A stretch of 52,535 nt of DNA from Flavipsychrobacter sp. (lineage in GTDB: Bacteria; Bacteroidota; Bacteroidia; Chitinophagales; Chitinophagaceae), in assembly GCA_016786665.1 (NCBI GenBank), contig JAEUVZ010000003.1, positions 1 to 52,535 on the forward strand, given 5' to 3'. Made by a program: the position numbers and the translations under genes. The notes below the pieces were generated by a model. The model was not told the DNA's origin. It was given only the letters and a program-made list of their open reading frames with translations, and did not search any database. Shown here one piece after another: positions 1 to 8,095 of the stretch; within the stretch, counting starts at the first letter, position 1, and every line of letters begins with the position of its first letter.

Positions 1-277
1 TCTTTTTTAGCTTTTGGAGTGATTGTTTTACATGTCGTTGATTTACATTTTATTAAAAAGCACAAAAAAGAAAAGACATTAAGATATTTTTATTGTAACG
101 GCCCTTTAGTTAGTTTCATAATTCATTCACCACACCTAAAACTGAAATTATGAAATATTCCCTTTGTGAAAGTTTCGTCGGGCAGCGGCACAAAACGATT
201 AAGATTGTTCAAGCAGGTAACTTATTGTTTCTAAAGGCAGCAAACGCTGCCTTTAGAAACAATATGACATTAGGATT
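1..277. other. 5' flank: possible gene tail and palindrome
   Basis: No confident gene is seen. The + strand is open from base 1 to a TGA at 151-153 and would encode about 50 residues with a hydrophobic start and then a KKHKKEK-like basic run. This could be the tail of a membrane protein whose start lies outside the window, but in such AT-rich sequence it may be chance. A second 43-codon frame runs from ATG 150 to TGA 281. The stretch also holds a perfect inverted repeat at 223-264. Confidence 0.3.
223..264. repeat. perfect 19-bp inverted repeat, 4-nt loop
   Basis: Bases 223-241 and 246-264 are exact reverse complements around the loop AAAC. A run of T is missing on both sides, so this is not a textbook intrinsic terminator. 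It sits 13 bases before the ATG at 278 of the barrel gene. It could be a terminator for an upstream gene, a 5' leader structure, or a dispersed element. Confidence 0.85.
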
Positions 278-1017
278 ATGAGAACGGTTAGGAGGAGTGT
301 TTTGATTGCATTGCTATTTTCCTGTTTTGTGTCAGAAGCAAAACAGTAGATACTACTAAACGAAACATATATGAATATTCCAATTCAATAAAGGTTACTC
401 ACGGAGGGCTTTATATACCGAGAAGCTTTCCATTTTACAAACCCTTTACAAGTGGCGACAGGCGATTTAGCCAGTTAATAGGAGAGATTGATGAGGCCAG
501 ATTTTTCCGCTTTAAAACGATTGGAGGTTCATATGAACGAAGGGTACTTAAAGATTTTTTTATCGGAGTGTCTTATACGGAATGGGAAGATATTTTTGAC
601 GCAAGTGGAGGGGGGGAGATATTCCATTTACCTGCAGAAGAGAGTTTTGCCTGGCCGCGCTATGTGGGGCAATTGGATACGAGGATAAATTACCAAATGG
701 CGGACGTGTATCTTTTTTATAAGTACACCACCCCTAATACCCGGCATAGTTTCAATGCCGGTGCGGGTGTATCGTACTGTTGGGGGATAAACGATATAGT
801 TAAGGTTTTTTGGATAAACCCCGATCCGCCCTATGATGCGGTGACCTACCTGGAGTCAAAGAAGGCTGAGTATTGGGGCGTAGTCCCTTACTTGGGTTAT
901 GACTACCAATTCTGGAAGAACCGTATCGTGATAGGCCCTGATATCCGGGCGCGCATCTACAGTGGCCGCCCTTCAGTGGAGTATAATATTAATTTCCACC
1001 TCGGCGTGAATTTTTAA
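278..1017 (+). pseudogene. Outer-membrane beta-barrel protein, apparently frameshifted near its signal peptide
   Basis: ATG 278 opens a good signal peptide (MRTVRRSVLIALLFSCFVSEAKQ) that meets a TAG at 347. The next reading frame is open without a break from base 292 to the TAA at 1015-1017. It encodes a mature sequence rich in alternating aromatic strands (for example YLFYKY, GVVPYLGYDYQFW, NFHLGVNF) and ends in Phe, as outer-membrane barrels do. That second frame has no ATG, and its first GTG (568) lies deep in the protein. Adding one A to the AAAA run at 340-343 would join signal peptide and barrel exactly (SEAKTVDTTKRN). The simplest reading is a one-base deletion, either a real mutation or a sequencing error. 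The family within small outer-membrane barrels is not recognised. A terminator hairpin follows. Confidence 0.65.
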
Positions 1018-1021
1018 AAAG

Positions 1022-1057
1022 AAATGGGCAGCTATCAGTTAGTTGCCATTTTTTTTA
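1022..1057 (+). terminator. Intrinsic terminator after barrel gene
   Basis: An imperfect 11-bp stem (AAATGG..CAGCT with AGTTGCCATTT, one bulged G) is followed by a run of nine T. It starts 4 bases after the barrel stop and faces the 3' end of the convergent lipoprotein gene. Confidence 0.65.
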
Positions 1058-1069
1058 CCGCAGGCTGGT

Positions 1070-1504
1070 TCAGGAGCTATGATCCACCACTATCACCCAT
1101 TCACCGTTTATCTTCTTTATAAGTAAGGTATAAGAGCCGGATAGGTCACCCATACTGCGCGCCAGGGCCCATTTGCCTATCACAAAGTAATAGTCGCCCG
1201 ATAGGTGCTCCATCCTCACTATGGTAGAGGTCAGCTGTCCCATTTGTTCCGCATTGGGGTAGCTCTTCCGGTATCGCTCCAGGGTGGCGGCGTATCCATA
1301 GGTAGGCCCGTTTTTGCCAATGAAAACGAGGCTGTCGCTCTCCCAATACCCATGCATGTAGGCCCCTACATCTCCTTTGTTCCATCCTTCTACCTGGGCG
1401 GTAAGCATTGCCTTTATGGCTTGTTCATCCTTTTCTCCGGTGTTTCCGCATGCCTGTAAAAGCAGGAAAAGACAGCCAATAGCACATAATATGGTACGTT
1501 TCAT
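1070..1504 (-). CDS. NTF2-like (SnoaL/DUF4440-type) lipoprotein
   Basis: A 144-residue exported protein. The N-terminus is a lipoprotein signal (MKRTILCAIGCLFLLLQAC) with the lipobox cysteine at residue 19. The mature part reads as one NTF2-like cone: an early helix with AIKAMLTAQVEGWNKGD, then DSLVFIG and YAATLERYRKSYP, and closing strands ending in GEWVIVVDHSS. This layout matches DUF4440/SnoaL-like domains, which often bind small ligands; no enzyme activity can be assigned. It is a single gene, convergent with the barrel gene and divergent from glyS. ATG at 1504 is the only sensible start because it gives the complete signal peptide. Confidence 0.75.
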   Translation of the reverse strand: MKRTILCAIGCLFLLLQACGNTGEKDEQAIKAMLTAQVEGWNKGDVGAYMHGYWESDSLVFIGKNGPTYGYAATLERYRKSYPNAEQMGQLTSTIVRMEHLSGDYYFVIGKWALARSMGDLSGSYTLLIKKINGEWVIVVDHSS

Positions 1505-1948
1505 ATCTCTAAGCTAAACGTTCTCCCCCGGAAAGTAAAGGGCATAAAAAAAGCAACTAAGGATAGTTGCTTTAGTTTTTTAAAAAAGTCTCTTAAAAAA
1601 GAGAGGCTTACAGGGGCAGGACTGGTTCCATGCTGTAGTTAAATCAAAAAAGGGCTATAGTTACCAGGGTTTCTATGATAAAGGTATGCTACGCCCGCTG
1701 TTGCCCGTCTGCCTATTAGATGAAATGCCATTTTGGTCAGACGAAAATGCCTTTTTGTTAGAGGAATAATATAGGGCAGCAATTTCAGTATGCTATAAGG
1801 TTAATTAGCTATTAATGGCACACCAATTTTATTGTTTTTTAGTTTAATGTGTTTGCCTGGATGTGCCTTCTCAAGTTAATAAGTCGCCAACTGTTTGCTG
1901 CACGTGCTTTTTTTACCTGTACAGCTATTTGTTACCTTTGCTGCCGTT
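1505..1948. other. Divergent intergenic region before glyS
   Basis: 444 bases with no supported gene. A 9-bp hairpin (1550-1558 with 1565-1573) is flanked by T-rich sequence on its 3' side on both strands and could stop transcription either way. A second small A/T-rich hairpin follows near 1590-1605. The glyS promoter element lies at 1933-1940. Nothing else is recognised. Confidence 0.5.
1933..1940 (+). promoter_or_regulatory. TAnnTTTG -7 element of glyS
   Basis: TACCTTTG matches the Bacteroidota -7 consensus exactly. The ATG at 1949 lies only 8 bases downstream, so the mRNA should have almost no leader. No good -33 TTG is seen at the usual 19-21 base spacing. Confidence 0.65.
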
Positions 1949-3379
1949 ATGGCAAACGACAATAAGCTACAAAGCATTATAGGGCACTGCAAGGAGTACG
2001 GTTTTATATTCCAGTCAAGCGAAATATATGACGGACTGAGTGCCGTATACGATTACGGACAGTATGGGTCTGAACTGAAAAAGAACATCCGCGATTACTG
2101 GTGGAGGAGTATGACCCAGATGCACGATAATATAGTGGGTATAGATGCCGCTATATTTATGCATCCCACTACCTGGAAGGCCAGTGGGCACGTAGACAAC
2201 TTCAGCGACCCGATGATAGACAATAAGGACAGCAAAAAGAGATACCGGGTAGACCACCTGCTGGAAGCCCATGCTGAAACGCTCCCGGAAGCTGAAGGAA
2301 AGGCACTACTGGAAAAGATGGACCAACTACTGGCAGCCGAGGATTTTACAGGGCTGAAAGCATTAATAGAAGAGAATAAAATAAAGTGCGCGGTAAGTGA
2401 TACCTGCAACTGGACAGAAGTACGCCAGTTCAACCTCATGTTCTCTACACAGGTAGGTTCGGTAGCGGAAGAAGCCAGTGAAATATATCTGCGTCCTGAA
2501 ACAGCACAGGGTATTTTTGTAAACTTCCTGAATGTGCAGAAGACCGGCCGCATGAAGATCCCGTTTGGTATCGCACAGACGGGCAAAGCATTCCGCAACG
2601 AGATTGTAGCGCGTGGTTTCATTTTCCGTATGCGCGAGTTTGAGCAGATGGAGATGCAGTTCTTCGTACGCCCCGGCACACAAAAGGAGTGGTACGAATA
2701 CTGGAAGGAAGCCCGCATGAAATGGCACCTCAGCCTGGGTATTGCCCCCGAAAGGTACCGCTTTCACGATCACGTAAAGCTGGCCCACTACGCTGATGCG
2801 GCCTGCGATATTGAGTTTGACTTCCCTATGGGCTTTAAAGAAGTAGAGGGCATTCACAGCCGTACCGACTTTGACTTGAAAAATCATCAGCAATTCAGTG
2901 GCAAGAAGCTGACCTATTTTGATACCGAACTGAACCAGCACTATATTCCTTACGTAGTGGAAACGTCTATAGGCCTTGACCGGACGGTGATGATGATACT
3001 GAGCGAGGCCTACGAAGAACAGGACCTGAGCGAAGGGGATAAGCAAGACAGCAGGGTAGTGCTGAAGTTCCCTCCTATGCTGGCGCCCATTAAGCTGGCA
3101 GTGCTGCCGCTCACCAAGAAGGATGGCCTGCCCGAGCTGGCACGTGAGCTGATAAACGAGTGCAAGCCCCACTTCAAGTGTTTCTACGAGGAGAAGGACT
3201 CTATTGGCAAGCGCTATCGCAGGCAGGATGCTATTGGTACGCCATTCTGCGTTACGATAGACCACCAGACAAAAGAGGACGGTACAGTAACCATCCGCCA
3301 CCGCGACAGCATGCAGCAGGAGCGTGTGCCGATGGCCGGTATAAAACAGTTGATACTGGAGAAGATACAGGCATTTTAA
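1949..3379 (+). CDS. glyS: Glycine--tRNA ligase, alpha2 type
   Basis: Charges tRNA-Gly with glycine in the cytoplasm. The 476-residue product is the single-chain homodimeric class II enzyme. Visible family features are the N-terminal FQSSEIYDGLSAVYDYG segment, the motif 2 region with RNEIVARGFIFRMREFEQME, the EVEGIHSRTDFDLKNH segment, motif 3 with PYVVETSIGLDRTVM, and a C-terminal anticodon-binding domain (LAVLPLT to the end). ATG 1949 (MANDNKLQ) was chosen over an upstream in-frame CTG/GTG because it follows the promoter element at 1933-1940 and matches the usual N-terminus. The strong hairpin at 3405-3437 closes the unit. Housekeeping gene, nothing unusual apart from the near-leaderless start. 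Confidence 0.96.
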   Translation: MANDNKLQSIIGHCKEYGFIFQSSEIYDGLSAVYDYGQYGSELKKNIRDYWWRSMTQMHDNIVGIDAAIFMHPTTWKASGHVDNFSDPMIDNKDSKKRYRVDHLLEAHAETLPEAEGKALLEKMDQLLAAEDFTGLKALIEENKIKCAVSDTCNWTEVRQFNLMFSTQVGSVAEEASEIYLRPETAQGIFVNFLNVQKTGRMKIPFGIAQTGKAFRNEIVARGFIFRMREFEQMEMQFFVRPGTQKEWYEYWKEARMKWHLSLGIAPERYRFHDHVKLAHYADAACDIEFDFPMGFKEVEGIHSRTDFDLKNHQQFSGKKLTYFDTELNQHYIPYVVETSIGLDRTVMMILSEAYEEQDLSEGDKQDSRVVLKFPPMLAPIKLAVLPLTKKDGLPELARELINECKPHFKCFYEEKDSIGKRYRRQDAIGTPFCVTIDHQTKEDGTVTIRHRDSMQQERVPMAGIKQLILEKIQAF

Positions 3380-3404
3380 GATTTCATTCTGGATATTTTA
3401 CGGT

Positions 3405-3437
3405 AAATTGCTATGGGTTTTCCATAGCAATTTTTTT
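3405..3437 (+). terminator. Intrinsic terminator of glyS abutting the next start codon
   Basis: A perfect 12-bp stem (3405-3416 with 3422-3433) with a 5-base loop runs into seven T (3431-3437). The T run ends directly at ATG 3438 of the next gene and takes the place where its ribosome-binding site would be. Confidence 0.85.
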
Positions 3438-3761
3438 ATGCCGGAGTCACAACAAAGCGAACTGGTGCAACTGCTGCAAGCCGAATGGGGATTGCAGTTG
3501 ACCGGGCAGGTGTCGGAAGAGGTAATACTGGCGGAACTGGAGCGACGGGTGCTGGCCATTGCTGATAAAAATCCCGAGGCTTTCTTCCAGCTGATGTACC
3601 GGCTTGATGTACCGGAACAGAAAGTAAAGGCGGTACTTTTTGAGCCGGATGCTGCTATGCAGATAGCCCGGCTTATATACCGGCGGCAGTTGCAGAAGAT
3701 AGAGGCCCGTAAAGCATTTAATAACGCAGCAGAAGATGTGGAAGACGACCTGAAATGGTAA
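3438..3761 (+). CDS. Small hypothetical helical protein
   Basis: A 107-residue cytoplasmic protein, not recognised by domain. It is predicted mostly helical and acidic: segments such as EEVILAELERRVLAIADKN and AMQIARLIYRRQLQKIEARK suggest two or three amphipathic helices, and the end is acidic (AEDVEDDLKW). ATG 3438 (MPESQQSEL) is preferred to an upstream GTG/TTG because the residues before it would be encoded by the glyS terminator stem. It lies between glyS and the MbnP-like gene; the latter has its own promoter. Expression would need read-through of the terminator or a promoter inside glyS. Small proteins of this kind are often kept in Bacteroidota, but no function can be given. Confidence 0.6.
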   Translation: MPESQQSELVQLLQAEWGLQLTGQVSEEVILAELERRVLAIADKNPEAFFQLMYRLDVPEQKVKAVLFEPDAAMQIARLIYRRQLQKIEARKAFNNAAEDVEDDLKW

Positions 3762-3776
3762 TACCGTCCTATTTCG

Positions 3777-3784
3777 TAATTTTG
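3777..3784 (+). promoter_or_regulatory. TAnnTTTG -7 element of the MbnP-like operon
   Basis: TAATTTTG matches the Bacteroidota -7 consensus and lies 17 bases before the GTG start at 3802. It is the only such element seen before the three-gene unit that runs to 7094. Confidence 0.6.
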
Positions 3785-3801
3785 GATAAAGCACTGAACT
3801 C

Positions 3802-4581
3802 GTGAGATATATAGTATTCCTTGCCGCTCTAGTAGTGGCTCTATCCGCCTGCCGGAAGAAGCCCGACCCCGTTCCTCCGACTACAATAGACCATGGCGGA
3901 GTATCGGGAGATGGACATCTGAAGGTAGAATTCAATAACCAGGTAGGCGATCAGCCGCTGCAACTGAATTCCGGGGTGTATGTAAACGAAGCCGGTGATA
4001 CATTTTCGGTATCCATTTACAAGTATTACATCAGCAATATCCGCTTATGGCGGGCGGACAGCACTTATTTTGATGAGCCGGGCAGTTATCACCTGGTAAA
4101 CGAGGCGCAGGGCGATAGCAAGTCGTTCATACTCCACGATGTGCCGGTAGGCGACTACGTTCGGGTAAGCTACCTGATAGGGGTGGATAGCGCCCGCAAC
4201 GTAAGTGGCGCCCAGTCTGGGGCGCTGGACCCTGCAAACGCCATGTTCTGGGACTGGAATACCGGGTATATAATGGCCAAACTGGAGGGCACATCTCCCC
4301 AGTCGGGAGCGGCGGCCAAAGAGATTGTATATCATGCGGGTGGATTCTCAGGCTCATACAGTGTGCTGCGCTGGGTTTCGCTATCGCTTCCGCAGCCCGC
4401 GCGTGTACAACAAGGCAGAACACCGGAAATTCACCTGGTTTCTGACGTTCTGGAATGGTTTAAAGCGCCTATGACTGTTGACTTTGCCACTCGTTTTCAC
4501 GTTACCAATCCCGGCAAAGACGCGTCGCAGATGGCCAGTAACTATTCCGATATGTTTCACGTAGACCATGTAGTGAACTAA
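3802..4581 (+). CDS. MbnP-like lipoprotein (putative copper protein)
   Basis: A 259-residue exported lipoprotein with signal peptide and lipobox (LSAC, Cys17). The mature domain resembles the MbnP-like family: a beta-sandwich start (LKVEFNNQVGDQPL), the segment YKYYISNIRLW, and the hallmark WDWNTGYIMAKLEG at residues 150-163. In methanotrophs, MbnP is a periplasmic copper-binding protein in which a tryptophan is oxidised to kynurenine by the diheme enzyme MbnH. Here the next gene, 2 bases downstream, encodes such a diheme protein, so the pairing is kept. Candidate substrate tryptophans are W83, W150, W152, W191 and W219; histidines include H178, H211, H233, H253 and H256. The start is GTG, chosen because it gives a full signal peptide. 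Copper binding and Trp oxidation are inferred from family and neighbour, not visible directly. Confidence 0.8.
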   Translation: MRYIVFLAALVVALSACRKKPDPVPPTTIDHGGVSGDGHLKVEFNNQVGDQPLQLNSGVYVNEAGDTFSVSIYKYYISNIRLWRADSTYFDEPGSYHLVNEAQGDSKSFILHDVPVGDYVRVSYLIGVDSARNVSGAQSGALDPANAMFWDWNTGYIMAKLEGTSPQSGAAAKEIVYHAGGFSGSYSVLRWVSLSLPQPARVQQGRTPEIHLVSDVLEWFKAPMTVDFATRFHVTNPGKDASQMASNYSDMFHVDHVVN

Positions 4582-4583
4582 GT

Positions 4584-5645
4584 ATGATGCGAAGAAATGT
4601 ATTAAATAAAGTAGCGCTGCTCCTCCTGTGCGCCCTGGCCGGCGTTACGGGGTGCAGTAAAGACCCGGACATTTTCGGCTCTGATGTGATTACCGAAGAT
4701 GTAGCGTTCATCGTGCCGCGGGGATGGCCGGCACCGGTATATAATTTCCAGAACAACACACTTTCCAACGCGGGGTTCGAACTGGGGAGAAAACTTTTTT
4801 ACGATACCCGCCTCTCTCGCGATAACTCTACTTCCTGCGGGTCTTGTCACCAGGCTTTCGCGGCGTTTGCCCACCTGGACCATAATGTGAGCCACGGTAT
4901 AGAAAACCGGCTGGGCACGCGCAATTCTCCGCCTTTGTTCAACCTCAACTGGCATCCTTCATTTTTTTGGGATGGTGGAGTGAACCATATAGAAAGCCAG
5001 CCCATCAACCCCATCCAGAACCCGGTGGAAATGGACGAAACCTTGCAAAATGTTGTGGCCAAGGTGAGAAACGATGCGGTATACCGGAATATGTTCCGCA
5101 ATGCGTTTGGCGATGAGACAGTTAACTCGCAACGCATATTTAAGGCTATGGCGCAGTTTATGGGGATGATGGTTTCCGCCAACGCTAAGTACGATAAGTA
5201 CGTGCGTGGCGAACCAGGCGGCGCAATGACACCTTCAGAGCTCAGCGGCCTCCAGATATTCAGGGCTAAGTGCGAAAGCTGCCACAAAGAACCTTTGTTT
5301 TCCGATTTTAGTTTCCGTAACAATGGGCTGCCCACTACATCGGTAAACGACAGTGGCCGGGCGCACATTACCCGTGATGCTGCTGATCTGTATAAGTTTA
5401 AGGTGGCTTCGCTCCGCAACCTGAAATACTCGTATCCCTACATGCACGATGGCCGGTTTACCACGCTCAGCCAGGTACTGGACTATTATACATCGTCCAA
5501 TCACAATGCCGCACCCATTGACACTGCTATCGGGACCACCGGAATACCCCTTTCCGAGCAGGACAAAGTGGACCTCCTTAGTTTTCTGAATACGCTCAAC
5601 GACGAGGCATTTGTAAAGGACAAGCGTTTTCACGAAATACAGTAA
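4584..5645 (+). CDS. MbnH/MauG-type diheme cytochrome c peroxidase lipoprotein
   Basis: A 353-residue exported protein with a lipoprotein-type signal (VTGC, Cys24). Two haem-attachment motifs are present, CGSCH at 85-89 and CESCH at 230-234, as in bacterial cytochrome c peroxidases and the MauG/MbnH group. Typical family stretches are GFELGRKLFYD, RNSPPLFN, FWDGG, NPVEM and VASLRNLKYSYPYMHDGRF. Members either reduce peroxide or use a high-valent diheme state to oxidise protein side chains. The immediate upstream MbnP-like gene makes the second role attractive: oxidation of a tryptophan in its partner. It starts 2 bases after the MbnP stop (an alternative ATG lies one codon later) and is followed after 12 bases by a metalloprotease gene, so an operon is likely. 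Confidence 0.88.
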   Translation: MMRRNVLNKVALLLLCALAGVTGCSKDPDIFGSDVITEDVAFIVPRGWPAPVYNFQNNTLSNAGFELGRKLFYDTRLSRDNSTSCGSCHQAFAAFAHLDHNVSHGIENRLGTRNSPPLFNLNWHPSFFWDGGVNHIESQPINPIQNPVEMDETLQNVVAKVRNDAVYRNMFRNAFGDETVNSQRIFKAMAQFMGMMVSANAKYDKYVRGEPGGAMTPSELSGLQIFRAKCESCHKEPLFSDFSFRNNGLPTTSVNDSGRAHITRDAADLYKFKVASLRNLKYSYPYMHDGRFTTLSQVLDYYTSSNHNAAPIDTAIGTTGIPLSEQDKVDLLSFLNTLNDEAFVKDKRFHEIQ

Positions 5646-5657
5646 CCACTACCGGGC

Positions 5658-7094
5658 ATGAAGCGAACCACATCACTATTATTCTGCTTACTTATCACCG
5701 CGGCAGCCGGGGCGTCGCCCATGCTCCACTTTAAGATAAGCCGCGTAGTATGCCTGCTTACTTTCCTGGAAACAGCCGCCGGAGACCCGCATACCTCGTC
5801 TACCTTGCGCACTTATATTACCAGTCATCTGCCTGCGGAAGACAGCTCCGATTTTTACCTGCTGGTGGGCCGTTTCAGGTCGCTGAATATAGACCATAGT
5901 TATGTATTGCCGGAGTACCCCCAGCAGCGGCAGAAGCCCCGTTCGTCTATGGGGCTGGTGAATATTGCTGCCGTACAGTCTGAGTCGCTCCCGGAGTTTT
6001 TCAGCCGTATTGCAGGTGTCTTGCCCAACGAGCAACTGCTATTGCTGAAGGATGTGCTGGCCAAGGCAGAGTACTACTACGACGAGATAGTGATGAAGAA
6101 CAGTAAGTTTCTTATAGAGAAGCAACTTAACGAGATAAAGCTCTACAACTACAAAACACGCACCGCTTTCCAGCGGCTTAAAACGTTTTACGGTAGTACC
6201 TGGGCCGATAACTGGCCGTTCACGGTTGCTATCTATCCCGTGCCCGGCAAGTCGGGACATACTACCGCTACACCGCACAACAACAGCCTGATAATGGGTA
6301 TGTTCACCGAAGAGAAGGACTATCCCGGCCGCATTGGTGTTGCCCTGCACGAAATTTGCCATGTGCTGTACGAGGAGCAGCCTTTGTCGCTCCAGTGGAA
6401 GCTGGACTCTGCGTTTAGCTCTTCCACTTCCTTATCGGCCACCTTTGCATATACCTACCTCGATGAGGCATTGGCAACGGCATGTGGCAACGGCTGGATG
6501 TATGAGTTCCTGACAGGCGGCACCGACAAGACCGCCTGGTACAACGATGAGTATATAGACAAGTATGCGCATGCGCTTTATCCCATGGTAAAAGACTATG
6601 TAGAAAACCTCCGCACCATAGACCGACGGTTTATTACCAGCGCCATCCGAATTTTTGATGAGCAGTTCCCGGAAGCGGCGTATGAGTATCAGAACCTGTT
6701 CAATAAAATGTATTTCTATACTGATGCCGGCAGTAGCGATGAATACCAGGGCATCATGAATACCCTGGGACGCTATTACCGTATCACCAGTTGCTATTCT
6801 TCTTATCCCATCACCGACCCGCAAAGCCTGGCGATGGCCGGCAGCAACCAGGGGACACAGTTGTTTATAGTACATACCAACCAGGCTCAGAATTTCAGTG
6901 CGCTGCGCAAATTGTTCCCGGAACTTATGGCCGTGAACGAGCACGAGGAAGGCATTATCAGCTTTTTTGATAAAGAAAAGCGGCCGGTAATTATCATGAA
7001 CGTAAAAGATGCCAGCCGCATAGAGTATGCACTGAAAAAAATGACGGAAACAAAAAAGATAAGCGCCGGCTTATCTTCTGTGTCCCTTAACTGA
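5658..7094 (+). CDS. Exported HExxH zinc metalloprotease-like protein
   Basis: A 478-residue protein with a signal peptide (MKRTTSLLFCLLITAAAGAS). It carries a zinc-protease motif HEICH (His231, Glu232, His235) in the context IGVALHEICHVLYEE. About 35 residues on, YLDEALATACGNG offers Glu270 as a plausible third zinc ligand, as in gluzincin peptidases. The family is otherwise not recognised. The start lies 12 bases after the diheme peroxidase stop, so it is probably the third gene of the MbnP/MbnH operon. It may mature or degrade a periplasmic partner, but that is speculation from context only. The gene ends 9 bases before the convergent regulator gene, with no clear terminator between. Confidence 0.7.
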   Translation: MKRTTSLLFCLLITAAAGASPMLHFKISRVVCLLTFLETAAGDPHTSSTLRTYITSHLPAEDSSDFYLLVGRFRSLNIDHSYVLPEYPQQRQKPRSSMGLVNIAAVQSESLPEFFSRIAGVLPNEQLLLLKDVLAKAEYYYDEIVMKNSKFLIEKQLNEIKLYNYKTRTAFQRLKTFYGSTWADNWPFTVAIYPVPGKSGHTTATPHNNSLIMGMFTEEKDYPGRIGVALHEICHVLYEEQPLSLQWKLDSAFSSSTSLSATFAYTYLDEALATACGNGWMYEFLTGGTDKTAWYNDEYIDKYAHALYPMVKDYVENLRTIDRRFITSAIRIFDEQFPEAAYEYQNLFNKMYFYTDAGSSDEYQGIMNTLGRYYRITSCYSSYPITDPQSLAMAGSNQGTQLFIVHTNQAQNFSALRKLFPELMAVNEHEEGIISFFDKEKRPVIIMNVKDASRIEYALKKMTETKKISAGLSSVSLN

Positions 7095-7103
7095 CAGTCG
7101 TGG

Positions 7104-7814
7104 TTATTTGGTGAACTTGTAACCAATTCCCCTTACGGAGTGGAAGTGCCTCGGGTTACGGCTGTCTTCCTCAAAATACTTTCGGAAATTCAGGATGAAA
7201 TTATCAATCGTGCGGGTAGTAGGGTACACATTGTAGCCCCATACCACCTGTAGAATATGCTCACGGGAAACCACGTCCCCTTCGTTTTCCACCAGCAGCT
7301 TTAGCAGGGCGGCTTCCTTCTTGCTCAGTTCCTGTCGCTGCCCGTTCTTGTCGGTACACTCGTGTGCCGCAAAATCTATCTTCCCCCCCTCAAATTCATA
7401 TTGGTCGGCTACGGCCTGCGGTTCGCGGATCTTCTTGTTTTTTACGATCAGCTTGTCCACACGCAGCAGGAGCTCTTCCAGGTTGAAAGGCTTGGTCATA
7501 TAATCGTCGCCGCCCTTCTTTAGTCCCTCCACTCTGTCGGCACTACTATTTCTGGCCGACAGGAACAGTATGGGTACGTCATTGTGCTGCATGCGTATGG
7601 TTTCGCAAACGGTGATGCCATCCATATCCGGCAACATTATATCTAATATAATGAGGTCAAAAAATTCGTTTTTCACCAGCTTCAGCGCCGTGGGGCCGTT
7701 TTCTGCAACGGTTACTTCATAGTTTTCCAGTTCCAGGTTCAGCTTCAGCGCTTCCCGAAGGCTTTCTTCGTCTTCCACCACCAGTATGGAGGCTTTTGTG
7801 TCTTTTCCGGTCAT
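7104..7814 (-). CDS. OmpR/PhoB-family response regulator (orphan)
   Basis: A 236-residue two-component transcription factor. The receiver domain (about 8-122) shows the acidic pair ED at 14-15, phosphoacceptor Asp58 in LIILDIMLPD, the SAR segment and Lys in MTKPFNLEEL. The C-terminal winged-helix DNA-binding domain (about 138-236) has SKKEAALLKLLVENEG, VSREHILQVVWGY and the closing RGIGYKF. No histidine kinase gene lies beside it, so its sensor is elsewhere. It is a single gene, convergent with the metalloprotease gene. Target genes cannot be told from the sequence. Confidence 0.93.
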   Translation of the reverse strand: MTGKDTKASILVVEDEESLREALKLNLELENYEVTVAENGPTALKLVKNEFFDLIILDIMLPDMDGITVCETIRMQHNDVPILFLSARNSSADRVEGLKKGGDDYMTKPFNLEELLLRVDKLIVKNKKIREPQAVADQYEFEGGKIDFAAHECTDKNGQRQELSKKEAALLKLLVENEGDVVSREHILQVVWGYNVYPTTRTIDNFILNFRKYFEEDSRNPRHFHSVRGIGYKFTK

Positions 7815-7968
7815 AACTTGATTCCTTTTCTATTGTGATATAAAAATAATGACAATTCACGACTTGCCCCGCTATCGCCACATAAGCAAACGTTAATATA
7901 TTGGTATGCAGCGGCTTACATATGTCCATCCTCGGGGCAAGTGTGGCATTTTCTACTCATTTTAATAA

Positions 7969-7998
7969 TTGTTCACTCATTATTTTTCCCTACCTTTG
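7969..7998 (+). promoter_or_regulatory. Promoter of tRNA-Leu
   Basis: A -33 TTG (7969-7971), a 19-base spacer and the -7 element TACCTTTG (7991-7998) match the Bacteroidota housekeeping promoter. The tRNA begins 12 bases after the -7 element. Confidence 0.75.
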
Positions 7999-8009
7999 CC
8001 GTCCTTTAA

Positions 8010-8091
8010 GCGGGTGTGGTGAAATTGGTAGACACGCTAGACTTAGGATCTAGTGCCGCGAGGCTTGGGGGTTCGAGTCCCTCCACCCGCA
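8010..8091 (+). tRNA. tRNA-Leu (anticodon UAG)
   Basis: 82 bases fold as a type II tRNA. The acceptor stem pairs GCGGGTG with CACCCGC, with discriminator A at 8091. The anticodon stem CTAGA/TCTAG holds the loop CTTAGGA with anticodon TAG, reading CUA leucine codons. The long variable arm and the T-loop GTTCGAGTC are present. CCA is not encoded. Confidence 0.96.
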
Positions 8092-8095
8092 CTGC

